64,000 nucleotides of DNA from Heligmosomoides polygyrus polygyrus (GCA_947396885.1 OX377203.1:3596001-3660000); one strand, 5' to 3'. Numbered from the stretch's first letter, positions 42,150 to 53,419 are shown. A program made the numbers and translations. The notes: generated by a model from the sequence alone, not told the origin.

Positions 42150-45100
42150 GTTTCAGACTTTTGGGTGGCGTAGTTGTAGAGCTTCGTATCCCTACTACAG
42201 CTCTTATCGACATGTATCTCTCTCTATTTTGTCACCCGTGGTCGCTATCGCCCAATGTCGCTCGTTGTCGCTCAGTCTCGCCCACTGTCGCCGTGTGTCG
42301 CTCGCTACCAAGATGTCTTCCATTTTTCCAATTGTGTCTCTCTTGGGATATTGGGAGAAGGGATATTTACTAATCAGCAGCCACTCCTAGACCACCCTGA
42401 AACCGTCTACGTAAAGCCTATAGCTTAAGCTATACTTGTCTAATGTGTTCGCTTGTTGTCGCCTGTCATCGCTCGACGTCGCCAACCATCGCCGGCTTCT
42501 TCATTAATATCATTTCGTTCGCTATTCATTATCGAAATGTATCTCTATCTCTACTTTGTCACCCGTGGTCTCTCAGTGTCGCTTCTTGTCGCTCAGTGTC
42601 GCCCACTGTCGCCGAGTGTCGCTCGCTACCAAAACGTCACCCACCTCTTTTCCAGCCGTAGCCCTCTTCACCGTTGTCTCCTTTCACTTATCGCCTGCTG
42701 ACGCCTCCCATCGCCAGCTAGAACCTCACGGTTTCTACTTCTGAATCCGTCTCTCAGTAGATCAAAGGGGAACCCATCTGCTCCCATTTCGCTCGCAGTC
42801 GTAATGTAGCGAAGGGTGCATAAACCAGGCCATGAGGATCGTTTAAGGCTTTTTTGCTCCGGCGTCGCTGTTTCGGTCACGTCCTTGCCATGACACGATG
42901 CAGTATCTCAACGACGACAGACTAGCTTCGGAGGTTTAGCTTTTTAGAGTATCTGAGCCCGTAAAATCGCCTCAGCTTCGACTTTTAGCTGCCTCCCTCG
43001 AGTTCTTTTCATTGGAGCGATAAGGGATATTTACTATTCAGCAGCCGTTCCTAGACCATCCTGAAACCGTCTGCGTAAAGCCTATAGCTTAAGCTATACT
43101 TGTCTAATGTGTTCGCTTGTTGTCGCCTGTTATCGCTCGATGTCGCCGACCGTCGCCCGCTTCTTCATTAATATGATTTCACTCGCTGCGTTGCTGCAGA
43201 GGCCCGTCCAAAGCTAACTTTTGTCTCCAGGTGTGGCACATTTGTGTCGTTTGTTGTCGCTCGTTGTCGCCTGATGCCGCCTGCCCTCGCCTGCTGCTAC
43301 ACTTGTCGCTTGGTGTCGCGTTCACATTCAATTTCACTTCTTTCAGATGGATGCGTCTGCGACCATTCTCTTGGAGCTTCTACTGAGGCCGATGTCGGCG
43401 GTATTATTGTCGCTCTCTGTCGCGCGTTGTCGCCCATTGTCGCCCAGTGTCGCCAGGTGTCGCTTCCATTCGCCAACATCCAACTGGCTTTACCCGCCTC
43501 TTTCTACTACTAAAAACCTCTTGTAACTTCGGTGGTTGAGCTGCTAATACTGCTGGTACTGCGTGTCTTCCAGATTGATTTTCTTCACATCCATTCTGTA
43601 CTTCATTCACAATGTCGCTCATTGTCGCCTATTGTCGCCGGATGTTGCCGACCAGCTCCTACTGTCACCAGACGTCCTCTGAGTTCTCTGATTAACGAAC
43701 ACAGCCTCCTAACAGTATCTACTGTTTTCGAGCTGTTTTTGAGGTACATTACCATCGCACCTTGTCGCCTGTTATCGCTCGATGTCGCCAATCATCCCCG
43801 CTTCTTCATTAATACGGTCGCTGAGTTCCTCCAGATGTCATCCAAAGTTAACTGTTGTCTCCAGGTGTTCTCGTGGCACATTTGTGTCGTTTGTTGTCGC
43901 TCGATGTCGCCTGTCCTCGTCTACTGCTACACTATCTCAGTTTCCCTCTCTGCCTCCAAGTCTCTCATCTTATGTGTCGCAGCTCGTCGCTGTTGTCGCC
44001 AACATTCGCCTATTGTCGCTTGGTGTCCCGTTCGCATTCAATTTCACTTCTTTCAAATGGATGCTTCTGCGACCATCCTCTTGGAGTTTCTACTGAGGCC
44101 GATGTCGGCGGTATTATTGTTGCTCTCTGTCGCGCTCTGTCGCCCAATGTCGCCCAATATCGCCCAATGTCGCCTAATGTCGCTTCATCCAGTCGCCAAC
44201 ATCAGACTGGCTTTACGCGCCTCTTTCTAATACTACAAATTTCTCGCAACTTCGCTAGTTGAGCTGCTAGTCCTGCAGGTACAGCCGCGTCGTTCAGGTT
44301 GATTTTCCTCACATCCATTCTGTACTTCATTCACGTTGTCGCTCATTGTCGTTTATTGTCGCCAGATGTTGCCGATCAGCATCTACTGTCACCAGACGTC
44401 CTCTGAGTGCTCTGACAGCCTACTAATAGTATCTACTGTTTTCGAGCTGTTTTTGCGGTACATTACCATCGCGCCTTGTCGCCTGTTATCGCTCGATGTC
44501 GCCAACCATCGCCCGCTTCTTCATTCTGAGTTCCTCCAGATGCCGTCCAAAGTTAACTGTTGTCTCCAGGTATTCTCGTGGCACATTTGTGTCGTTTGTC
44601 GTCGCCCGTTGTCGCTCAATGTCGCCTGCCCTCGCCTGCTGCTACGCCATTCCAGTTTCCCTCACTGCCTCCAAGTCTCTCATCTTATGTGTCGCACCTC
44701 GTCGCCTGTTGTCGCCAACATTCGCCTATTGTCGCTTGGTGTCGCGTTCGCATTCAATTTCACTTCTTTCAGATGAATGCGTCTGCGACCATCCTCTTGG
44801 AGCTGCTACTGAGGCCTGATTTCAGTGGTATTATTGTCGCGCTCTGTCGCGCCTTGTCGCCCAATGTCGCCAGGTGTCGACTCCATTCGCCAACACCCGA
44901 CGACTGGCTTAACAGACCTCTTTCTACTACTAAAAATCTCTCGTAACTTCGGTGGTTGAGCTGCTAATACTGCTGGTACTGCGTGTCTTCCTGATTGATT
45001 TTCTTCACATCCATTCTGTACTTCATTCACGTTGTCGCTCATTGTCGTCTATTGTCGCCAGATGTTGCCGATCAGCATCTACTGTCACCAGACGTCCTCT

Positions 45101-46250
45101 GAGTGCTCTGACAGCCTACTAATAGTATCTACTGTTTTCGAGCTGTTTTTGCGGTACATTACCATCGCGCCTTGTCGCCTGTTATCGCTCGATGTCGCCA
45201 ACCATCGCCCACTTCTTCATTCTGAGTTCCTCCAGATGCTGTCCAAAGTTAACTGTTGTCTCCATGTATTCTCGTGGCACATTTGTGTCGTTTGTTGTCG
45301 CTCGATGTCGCCTGTCCTCGCCTACTGCTACGCTATCTCAGTTTCCCTCACTGCCTCCAAGTCTCTCATCTTATGTGTCGCACCTCGTCGCCTGTTGTCG
45401 CCAGCATTCGCCTATTGTCGCTTGGTGTCGCGTTCGTATTCAATTTCACTTCTTTCAGATGGATGCGTCTGCGACCATCATCTTGGAGTTTCTACTGAGG
45501 CCGATGTCGGCGGTATTATTGTTGCTCTCTGTCGCGCTCTGTCGCCCAATGTCGCCCAATGTCGCCCAATGTCGCCTAATGTCGCTTCATCCAGTCGCCA
45601 ACATCAGACTGGCTTTACGCGCCTCTTTCTACTACTACAAATTTCTCGCAACTTCGCTAATTGAGCTGCTAGTCCTGCTGGTAGTGCCGCGTCGTTCAGT
45701 TTGATTTTCTTCGCATCCATGGAGTACTTCATTCATGTTGTCGCTCATTGTCGTCTATTGTCGCCGGATGTTGCCGACCAGCTCCTACTGTCACCAGACG
45801 TCCTCTGAGTTCTCTGATTAACGATCACAGCCTACTAACCCTTTCTGCTGCTTTCGAGCTGTTTTTGCGGTCCATTACCATCGCGCCTTGTCGCCTGTTG
45901 TCGCCAAGTTTCGCCTTTCGACTTTCGACTGATGTGTGGTTCTTTGAGTCATTAGTCTCATTCACTCTTAGGCCTATGTTATACTTCGGCGACGCTTTTG
46001 TCGGCGACGTCGGCGACAGTGTTGAGCGGGTGCTATGCAGTGCGTAGCAGCCCACAACCGACTGTTGCCGACGTCGCCTACAACAGCGTCGCCGAAGTAT
46101 ACATAAGCCTTAAGACAATTGCCGTCTTCGAGCGGCCTGATGCCTGATGTCACTTGTCGCTTGCTGTCGCGCATTGTCGCCTGGTATCGCCTAGTGTCGC
46201 TTGGAGTCGCGACATACGACTGCTGTATTTTACGCGTCCCTTTCTCTCAC
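42150..46250. repeat. higher-order tandem array of TGTCGC decamers
   Basis: The basic motif is TGTCGC plus four variable bases, for example TGTCGCCCAA repeated near 45,540-45,580. It is almost always on the plus strand. These decamers are mixed with unique text in units of about 700 bp. The anchor CCATTCTGTACTTCATTCA recurs at 43,591, 44,315, 45,011 and, changed, about 45,717 (spacings 724, 696, 706). A second anchor, GGGATATTTACTA, recurs at about 42,360 and 43,025. Plus-strand ORFs rich in C, R, S and L read through the motif and look spurious. Confidence 0.9.
45968..46112. mobile_element. GGCC/TATAC foldback inside the array
   Basis: TTAGGCCTATGTTATACTTC on the left and GAAGTATACATAAGCCTTAAG on the right. 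The arms have GGCGACGCTTTTGTCGGCGACG / CGTCGCCTACAACAGCGTCGCC. The same arm sequence appears in the short copy at 47,336-47,420. Confidence 0.88.
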
Positions 46251-46355
46251 TAAAGATCTCGGCTTGTTTCTGTTTTTTGTTCTGCCCGTGTTGTTTAGTA
46301 GATGTCACTCGGTGTCGCCGACTAGTAGCCCAATTACCCAGCGTCTTGCCATCTG

Positions 46356-46613
46356 TCAGCCGCTATTCCGTCCGAGCTTCGTGTAGAGCTTTCTCGATGT
46401 CGCTGTTGCCAGCAAGGCAGTTTTCCCTCTGAAGACCGTCGATTGTCCTTTGTAGCCTGACGTGACGGTCTGTGGTTTTTCAGCGTCCTTTAGTGTCGCT
46501 AATTGCGACGCTGATTTGACTAGAGCCAGCGGACGCTTCAGCTTTTTCGGTCTCTGAAAATTTCCCTCAATTTTCGCGAACAATTTAGTTTTCCAGCGTT
46601 CTATTTCTGACAT
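46356..46613 (-). CDS. 85-aa basic ORF downstream of an SL1-like site
   Basis: A minus-strand frame from an ATG to TGA: MSEIERWKTKLFAKIEG, then NFQRPKKLKRPLALVK, ending SRKLYTKLGRNSG. It is rich in lysine and has no transmembrane segment or recognised domain. An SL1-like sequence lies on the same strand 243 nt upstream (46,877-46,856). It has no homologue I recognise. It may be the body of a retrocopied trans-spliced transcript or a chance frame at the edge of the array. Confidence 0.3.
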   Translation of the reverse strand: MSEIERWKTKLFAKIEGNFQRPKKLKRPLALVKSASQLATLKDAEKPQTVTSGYKGQSTVFRGKTALLATATSRKLYTKLGRNSG

Positions 46614-46855
46614 CTAATTGCGCCTCCAGCGGCGGATTTCATGTCTCCCTAGAATCTTCGTGAGCTGCCGAACGGGAAGGAAAAAGTCTTTCAAAGTACC
46701 CTCCGCTAGCCTCCGTTGTACTTCTCCCGTACTTTACGGGCCTAAAGGTTTCTTGCCGCTTAAAATGGCTGAGTGCTTAGAGATTCGCTTAGTTAGGTGC
46801 TTCGGAATGCCACAAAGAAAGCCACGCGACAACATCGAACCAATCAATAAATGAC

Positions 46856-46877
46856 CTCAAACTTGGGTGATTAAACC
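46856..46877 (-). repeat. solitary SL1-like sequence
   Basis: On the minus strand it reads GGTTTAATCACCC then AAGTTTGAG, 21 of 22 matches to SL1, followed by GTCATTTATTG, so a GT is present at the donor position. No AATTTTTGG-type Sm site was found in the next 100 bases. Candidates are a degenerate SL RNA gene or the 5' end of a retroposed trans-spliced mRNA. Confidence 0.6.
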
Positions 46878-47274
46878 TCCACATCAAAATAGCGATTGAC
46901 CGAATATGACGTTTACTCTAGCAATTCCTTATACCGCCAATTTACAGAGCAATAGCTATTGGTCTCTCGGTTAACCTCGACATGGTTGAGCCATGAGGTT
47001 GCCAGGCGGTTTTCTTGGCGAAGATTTTGCCCGGATCGCCTTCCACAGAGCCTGAAAGGGTAAGATCAGTAAAGAGTTACCCCAAGAAGTATCGCCTCAA
47101 CCGTACGAAATTCAGCTTCATTTCTTTGAAATCGTGGGCGATGTAGGGAATCCAAGAATCGTGCCTCACCTTAGTCTACTGAAGGACCAGCAGAAGCCGC
47201 ACGGGGTAATAGAGAGGGTAAGGAACAGTACCTATCCCAGGTTAGAATGACAGGGTTTGAGGTTTTTAAAGGTG
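46878..47274. other. intergenic, no gene seen
   Basis: Nothing recognisable in about 400 bp. Confidence 0.35.
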
Positions 47275-47465
47275 AACGTTTTTCACGTCAAATTGGACAC
47301 TTTCCAAATCAAACTGGGCACTCTTCTAAGCTAACCTAAGCCCTTTGCTATACTTCGGCGACGCTGTTGTCGGTGACGTCGCCGACAACAGCATCGCCGA
47401 AGTATAACATAGGCCTAAGGCTTTGAAATCGAAGCGAACACTTCCAAATCGAAATAAGCTCCTTC
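47275..47465. mobile_element. family-C fragment with a short palindrome inserted
   Basis: TTTTTCACGTCAAATTGG and ACACTTTCCAAATC start a family-C arm, which continues after 47,420 as GAAATCGAAGCGAACACTTCC. Between them a short GGCC/TATAC palindrome (47,336-47,420) has arms GGCGACGCTGTTGTCGG / CCGACAACAGCATCGCC around a GTGACGTC centre. It is one of the smallest members of its family. Confidence 0.8.
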
Positions 47466-47469
47466 TACA

Positions 47470-48238
47470 TTAAGCTAGGGCCCAACTGTTGTATATGGAC
47501 AGAATCGCCTCTCTCTGGGAAACAGCAAAATGCAAGTATCTCGACCCCAATACAACTTTGCGCAGAGTTAGGGACGACAGAAGTTTGGCCTTTGCCTACG
47601 TTAGCCCTCTGCCTGCACGCGGAGGGCGAGCTCAAGCTGGCTGGAAACAGCGACGACGTCCCAGCAGTAGTGGCGCAGTGGATAGACGGGCGGCTTAGTG
47701 GACCGGGTGGTTTGTGGTTCGACTCCCTGGTGATCAGGATTTTTGCACTTCCTGAAAAAGACCTGCCACGATCAACCAACCAAAGCTCTATGTCAAATCG
47801 CAACGAAAACGGTCACCAGAAAGGAAACCAATTTCCTTTGTACTCTCCATACTTGGAAAACCTTATTTGCCTAAACACAGCCTAGAGAGGTTAGGGGAAC
47901 CAATTTCCTTTCTGGTAACATTTTCCGTTGCGATTTGACATGAAGAGCTCTAGTTGATCGTGGCGGATCTATTCTAGGAAGTGCAAAAACCCCGCATAAC
48001 CAGGGAGTCGAACCACAAATCATCACGCCGCCCCTCTATCCACTGCGCCATCACTGCTCGGCCATCGTCTCCTTATCCAGCCTACTTGAGCTCGCCCTCC
48101 GCGTGCAGGCAGAGGGCTAACGTCGCCAACGGCCCAACTTCCGTCGTCCATAACTCTGCGCAGCCTTGTATTGCGGTCGAGATACTTGTATTTTGATGTT
48201 TCCCGGAAAGTGGCGAGTCTGCCCATATACAACGCTTG
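47470..48238. mobile_element. foldback with tRNA-like modules in both arms
   Basis: The left arm includes CCTCTGCCTGCACGCGGAGG and a tRNA-like GTAGTGGCGCAGTGGATAG with TGGTTCGACTCCCTGG (47,665-47,735). The right arm (47,975-48,238) repeats both in reverse complement (CCAGGGAGTCGAACCAC; CCTCCGCGTGCAGGCAGAGG). An inner pair is CAATTTCCTTT and its neighbours near 47,830 and 47,905. The arms are about 320 bp. The plus-strand and minus-strand ORFs here are mirror frames of the same sequence. Confidence 0.85.
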
Positions 48239-49080
48239 GGCGGCTCCGACCTACCGTTGAGATGGCCCTCCTGATTAGGCTTAGGCTTGGAAGAGTGTCC
48301 AATTTGACGTGAAAAGGGCGTCTGAATCCAATGATATCCACGAAAGCCACGGCTATCCCTGAGGGTTTCCGTCATTGTCACATTCCGGTCGCTCGAGTGT
48401 TGTTGTTGTTTTTGCGATGGCAGCGAAAACGCACACGACCAGTTTCATCGGCTTCGAGAACGGCAGACGCGCTCTGACGGCGAGGGGATGGCTTCGGAAG
48501 AGGCTTTAGCTCTTCAAAGCTCTCACTCTTCTGCGTCCACATTTGTTGCGAGCGCTAGCGCATAGACTTCTCGGTCTCCAGGTGAGTTAGGTCTGGTACT
48601 GGACTCGCCTAGCTAGGTCAAAACACTGACTTGTCCATCGGTATAGCCCCGTAGAAGTCGTGGAATGCGTGGCGCGTCCCTCACAATGCGCATGATTCCC
48701 ATCGGAGGCGCAGCCTTCTAGCATCCAGTGTTGGTCTTCCCTCACCTTTTGGCTGATTTGACACCAGCAAGGTCTGCATTCGTGTTCCCCACAGTGTGCC
48801 AGAATGACCCAGTCGGTATGCCTCTCTCAGGGGACACGATGTGACAAGGGAGTCCGGCGAAGGTCTCACTGAGCGTTACGTCGCTGTGTCGTCCCGTGAG
48901 TGTCATTCCGCCGCTTTATGCACTACCGTTTTTTCGCGTTTATTCTGCCCAAAAATCAAAGTACAGAAGAGGTATTGTAATGGGATTTATCCTAATTGGG
49001 AGGGGCACTTCACTCAATCGAGCAGAAATTCGATTCACGACGAGGATAAAATGGAAAGTCTGCTGTTTTACGGAGGCTAT
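48239..49080. other. mixed relics, no gene
   Basis: A family-C phrase (GTCCAATTTGACGTGAAAAG) at 48,297-48,317. A SINE body/core fragment at about 48,600-48,700 (GTAGAAGTCGTGGAATGC). A diverged RTE 3' relic at about 48,740-48,870 (GTGTGCCAGAATGACCCAGTC, minus-strand LINE). Confidence 0.5.
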
Positions 49081-50180
49081 CCCCTGAGCTGACCTACGAG
49101 AGGATTTTTCTGTTTTCTGCAGTTTCCTTCCGGGGATGAACCATTCTGATTGTGTTTGCTGCACTTTTTATCAATGCCCTCCCCCCGTTCCCCCCCCCCC
49201 CCCCGATTAGGATAGATCCCATATAGTGTTCATAAGGCTTCGGATGGTCCTCGGACGTCGATGAGGCTGGTCGGCAGCTGATATAGCAAAATCGTCCAAA
49301 ACCTATTGTTGTCAAGGGACGGCAATCAATATCAATCGATTTTACGCGGACCTCACCATAGGAGGTGAGAGTCTGACGGATATGGTAAGATTCCACGGCA
49401 CTATCAATCCCCTAATATCTAACACTGGCGCAATTAACCGACAGCACAGTATCCTACTAGATTTAAAGGACTTTTTCCATCTGTTTTTCGGTCCGTCAGT
49501 CCGCGCAAAATTAATAGCCGCTGATCGGGTTTCGCAGTTGGTGTAGCAGCGTACCAAACTGATTGTTATCGTCGAGGGACGTGAACAGGATGAACAGTAG
49601 ATGGACAGATTTCCAAGCAGTGAAACAATATGGAATGATCGAGCAATCAATATCAATCAATTTTTACGCGCACTTCGCCATAGGAGGAATGAGTCTGACG
49701 AAAATGAAACGTCGTCTGACGAATACGAACGTCTTGCACACTGTGGTCGTTAATTTTGAGCCGACTCACTATTTTTCTATTATAAAGGACTTAGTCCGTC
49801 CGTTTTTCGGTCCGTTAGTCCGCGCAAAATTAATGACCGCTGCGATGCTTCACAGCTATTATGGCATATTCATCCAAAATGTATCGTTGTCGAGAGACGT
49901 CGAGGAGCGGTATTGTAATAGGAGCGATCCTAATTGGGAGGGGCACTTCACTCAGTCGAATAGGGATGCGATCCACGACGATAAGACGAGGTAGGATTGA
50001 AAATGTGCTGTTTTATAGAGGCTATCCAATGAACTAACCTATGAGGATGTCTTTCTAAGCGGTTTTCTTCCGAAGGTACGTATGACTGCGCTTGTTTCGC
50101 ATTTTTAGCGGTGCTAGATCCCATCTAGTGTTCATAGGGCTTCGGATGGTCTTCGGACGTCAATGAGGCTGATCAGAAAC
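49081..50180. repeat. dispersed repeat units, GCGCAAAATTAAT family
   Basis: A C run (49,187-49,204) leads into GATTAGGATAGATCCCATA. The phrase TAGTGTTCATA, GGCTTCGGATGGTC and CGGACGTC then occurs at 49,213-49,262 and again at 50,119-50,162. GCGCAAAATTAATGACCG or its variants are at 49,503 and 49,826. GGGAGGGGCACTTCACTCA is at 49,002 and 49,937. Confidence 0.7.
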
Positions 50181-50474
50181 TCTAGATCTAACTGAAAACT
50201 TGGTATCTACGTTACTTTTCAAGATCCTGGATTCCATGTCAGCATGGCGCGCTCCGAACCATCCGGCGAGGTCTCTTCTACCATACTATTTGCGCATGCC
50301 TCGCCGTCCGTCTACTGCTCACTCGGGGGCTATCAGACCTCCGTTCCCCTGTCCTCCGATGCCTTTCGCGTTCGAGGCAGAGAGGGATTTCCCCCGGCGC
50401 TCTATAAGCTCTCGGGCATCGATCGCCGGCACTTCATTTTTCCGCGAGAGCCTCTTGAATTGATTATACGGTGA

Positions 50475-50577
50475 ATGGGAGCTGTGTGTTGCCGGCACGA
50501 GGACGACGACGGCTACGACCGCCGCCGCCACCACCACCATCAGCAGCAGCAGCAGCAGAGGCCGCTGCAGCCCGAGG
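50475..50577 (+). CDS. candidate first exon, MGAVCC start
   Basis: The ATG opens MGAVCCRHEDDDGYDRRR, followed by four histidines, six glutamines (a CAG run at 50,541-50,558) and RPLQPEG, meeting a donor GAGG/GTAACC at 50,577/50,578. Glycine at position 2 with two early cysteines is a classic myristoylation-plus-palmitoylation pattern, so the protein would sit at a membrane. The 103-nt coding part leaves phase 1, the same as the candidate exon at 40,264. The ORF runs open to 50,705 if not spliced. No family is recognised. Confidence 0.4.
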
Positions 50578-51059
50578 GTAACCAGTTTCGGCCGGAAGGG
50601 GAGGAGGGCTTGTGCTGGCGAGTATTTGTCACAAGTTGCCGCCGCCGTCTCTCATGTGGGTTAGTCGAGCAGCGACCAGTTTCGAGCATCGGCGCGCGCG
50701 CGTGATTCGTTGTGTATGTCGTTGTGCAGACGGCTGCAGATGTGCTCCTGATTCATTCGCTGGTCCATCGACCAGACATCGCCATCGGGGGTGTTCTGCC
50801 CCCGGTGATGTCATTTCTGTTTATGGACCTCCTCATCAGGTTCTACCCCCTGTATTCGTTTCACCGCTCAATGGCGAGGTGCTGCAGTATCGAGCGTACG
50901 AAAGTCTGTCTCCTCAGCCTCGCTCAACGGCGTGGCAAATCGAGAATGCGCATCCAAAATGTCCCCTGAAAGCAGAATGCATGGCGCATTCCTTGGTTGA
51001 CAAAAACGCCGCCGTTCTGTTGGTCGATCGCTATCATTTATTTGTGAACTCTCACTGTT

Positions 51060-51945
51060 TATTGTAATCATATTTGTCCATGGTTTCCACCTCATGTAAT
51101 GAAATCCACGTAAAAATCGATTGATATTGATTGCTCGATCGATCGCTACCGTATCATTCTCTACAAAGCTGTCCATTCTAACGTTCGTCATGTTCACGTC
51201 CCTAGACAGCGATAGGTATTGGATCTGTTTGCTGAGTCGGCTGTGAGACGACTCAGCAAACAGATCCAATACCTATCGCTGAGACGCTCAGCGGACATTA
51301 ATTTTGCGCGGACTGACGGACCGAAAAACGAACGGGCTAAATCCTTTTTACACAATAGTACGATAATACGCTGTCGGTTAGTCGCTTCAAGGCGGTTCAC
51401 GTTCCCGTGGAGTCTGTAGGCCGGCCACCATATTCGTCAGACTCACGCTTCCTAGTGAAGTTCGCGTAAATATCGATTAATATTGATTGCTCGACTGATC
51501 GCTATCGTTCCATTCCCGAGGTGCCTGTCCATCTAACGTTCATCGTGTTCACGTCCCTAGACAACCATAGGTTTTGGCTGATTTTGCTATATCAGCTGTG
51601 AAGCACGTTCAGCGGCCATTAATTTTGCGCGGACCAACAGACAGAAAACGGACGAAGTCCATCATATACACTAAAATAGTCGTTTGTCATCTGAATAGTC
51701 AATCATTTTCCCATAGTGGTGGTCTTGGCTACTGGGCGAGGGAGCTTCTGCCGTGAGACATTGCCGCGGTCGTTAATTTTGCGCAGACGGACAGACGGAA
51801 CGACAGGCTCAGTTGTTTTCTTCATGATGAGCTTGGCCGTCTGGCGGTTGTTGACTTTGTACCGCTCGAGAGTCGATTGCTCGATTTGATACAGACATGT
51901 TGCAAAGTCCATCGAGCGGTCATTAATTTTGCGAAAATCGCCTAG
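51060..51945. repeat. two inverted-orientation repeat units with hairpin
   Basis: Two units (about 51,100-51,310 and 51,440-51,625) share ATTGATATTGATTGCTCG / ATTAATATTGATTGCTCG, GTTCACGTCCCTAGACA and CATTAATTTTGCGCGGAC. They are related to the 49-kb units in opposite orientation. Further TTAATTTTGCGC copies are at 51,774 and 51,926. A perfect 32-bp hairpin (51,208-51,239 / 51,249-51,280) contains CTGTTTGCTGAGTCG and a 9-nt loop. Confidence 0.8.
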
Positions 51946-51947
51946 GT

Positions 51948-52610
51948 GTCTAGTCCATTTCTTAGAGACTTCCAGGTGACTACTAGGAGATTTTCAGATG
52001 AGTTGCAGGTGCCTACTAGATGACTGCTAGGTGACTAGGCGACTTCTAGGAGACTTCTAGGTGAATTCTAGGTGGCTAGAAGACTTTAGAATGTTTGCAG
52101 ATGGATAGGCGACTTTTAAGAGACTTCTAGGTGTTCACCAGCGAACTACTAGGAGAATTCCAGGTAACTACAAGGATGCCATCAGGGAAGTTCTAGACTT
52201 CCAAATGACTAAAGCGACTCGACTTCAAGGGGACTACTAGAAGGTTCTCGATGACTGCTAGGAAACTTCAAGGTGGCCTTCAGGTGACCACTAAATGGCT
52301 AGGTGACTTATAGGAGACATGTAGTTGACTACTAGGATTAATACCAGATGACTAAATGACTAGGCTTTTTCTATGAGGCTTCTAGGTGACTACTAGGTGA
52401 ATACCAGGTAACTACAAGGATGCCATCGGGGAAGTTCTAGACTTCCAAGTGGCTTTCAGGTGACCACTAGATGGCTGGGCGACTTCTAGGAGACATCTAG
52501 TTGATTAATAGGAAACTACCAGATTATAGATGACTACTAGGTGACTACCAGGTGACTACCAGGTGACTACCAGGTGAATACTAGGAGACTTCCAGGTGAC
52601 CGGACGGATT
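51948..52610. repeat. minisatellite of TAGGTGACTAC-like units
   Basis: About 650 bp are built from roughly 11-bp steps: GGTGACTAC, CTAGGAGACTTC, CAGGTGACTAC and related words. A cleaner run of TACCAGGTGAC is at 52,540-52,575. No open frame is implied. Confidence 0.85.
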
Positions 52611-53419
52611 TATGTCTTCGCATGTATAGTTGGACATTCTGAGGATTGCTGCCTCCCTGCCGTCTAGTCCCAAGACACTGTTGGTGCCCGGCATATGGTA
52701 GGTATTTGATGCCTGGTGCTGTAAAGTGCAGGCGTTTTTCCGACCGGCAGTTGACGAGCAGCAGGCTATACGTCGACTCGGCTAGGCTATGTGGGGGCGT
52801 AGCCCGATAGCGGCGGAAAGACACAGTCGTCGGTCGCCGATTGAGTCACCTACATACGCGTGATTGAGCGGCGCTTTCCGAGTTCACAAAGAGGAATTGG
52901 AGACCCACGTGCTCGGCGCATGACTCCCAGGTCGTCTCTGACGGTGCCGCTGCTGCTCCTCTGGCGAAATGAGCACTGCGTCATGAATTTCGTGACCATG
53001 GAGACGCGGCGAGCGACGACGGGAACGGCAGCGACGGATGGAATGGAACGCGAGCTATTATGTGGGAATTTCATTTCTCGGCGATGAGCTCGTCGAACGT
53101 AGCGTGCTCGAGAATTCCGACGGCTTTTTGCTCGCTTCGTTCTGGACGTCGTCGTTTGCAGATTGAGTTTTTCTAAGATGGTACTAGGCGGGGGTTTGCC
53201 CAGTAGAAAGCGCGCTCCAATCGCAATAGCGCCGGTTCACTTCTTCAAGCCATATGTATCGTTTTCGCGTTAGTCTGAAGACTTTACTTTTCTAATTGAG
53301 TTGGACGACTTTTCAGCCAAAATGGACGTTTTTCAGGAATTAAAAATATTGTTTTAATATTATTTAAATTATTCAGAAAATTTGAGCGTCCAACGACGAT
53401 TACAGTGTCTAAATATCCA
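52611..53419. other. mixed sequence, no gene supported
   Basis: GC-rich at 52,860-53,150, where both strands carry 74-75-codon ORFs (plus: NFVTMETRRATTGTAATDG; minus: NSSRSIPSVAAVPVV). Either could be an exon, but no motif or splice evidence separates them. The remainder is AT-rich and featureless. Confidence 0.3.

Noticed and set aside
43532..45704. Several long plus-strand ORFs rich in C, R, S, L
   Set aside because: They are translations of the TGTCGC decamer array; repeated peptides follow from the DNA repeat.
52860..53087. Exon on either strand
   Set aside because: Both strands are open for about 75 codons in a GC-rich patch; no motif or splice evidence decides between them.
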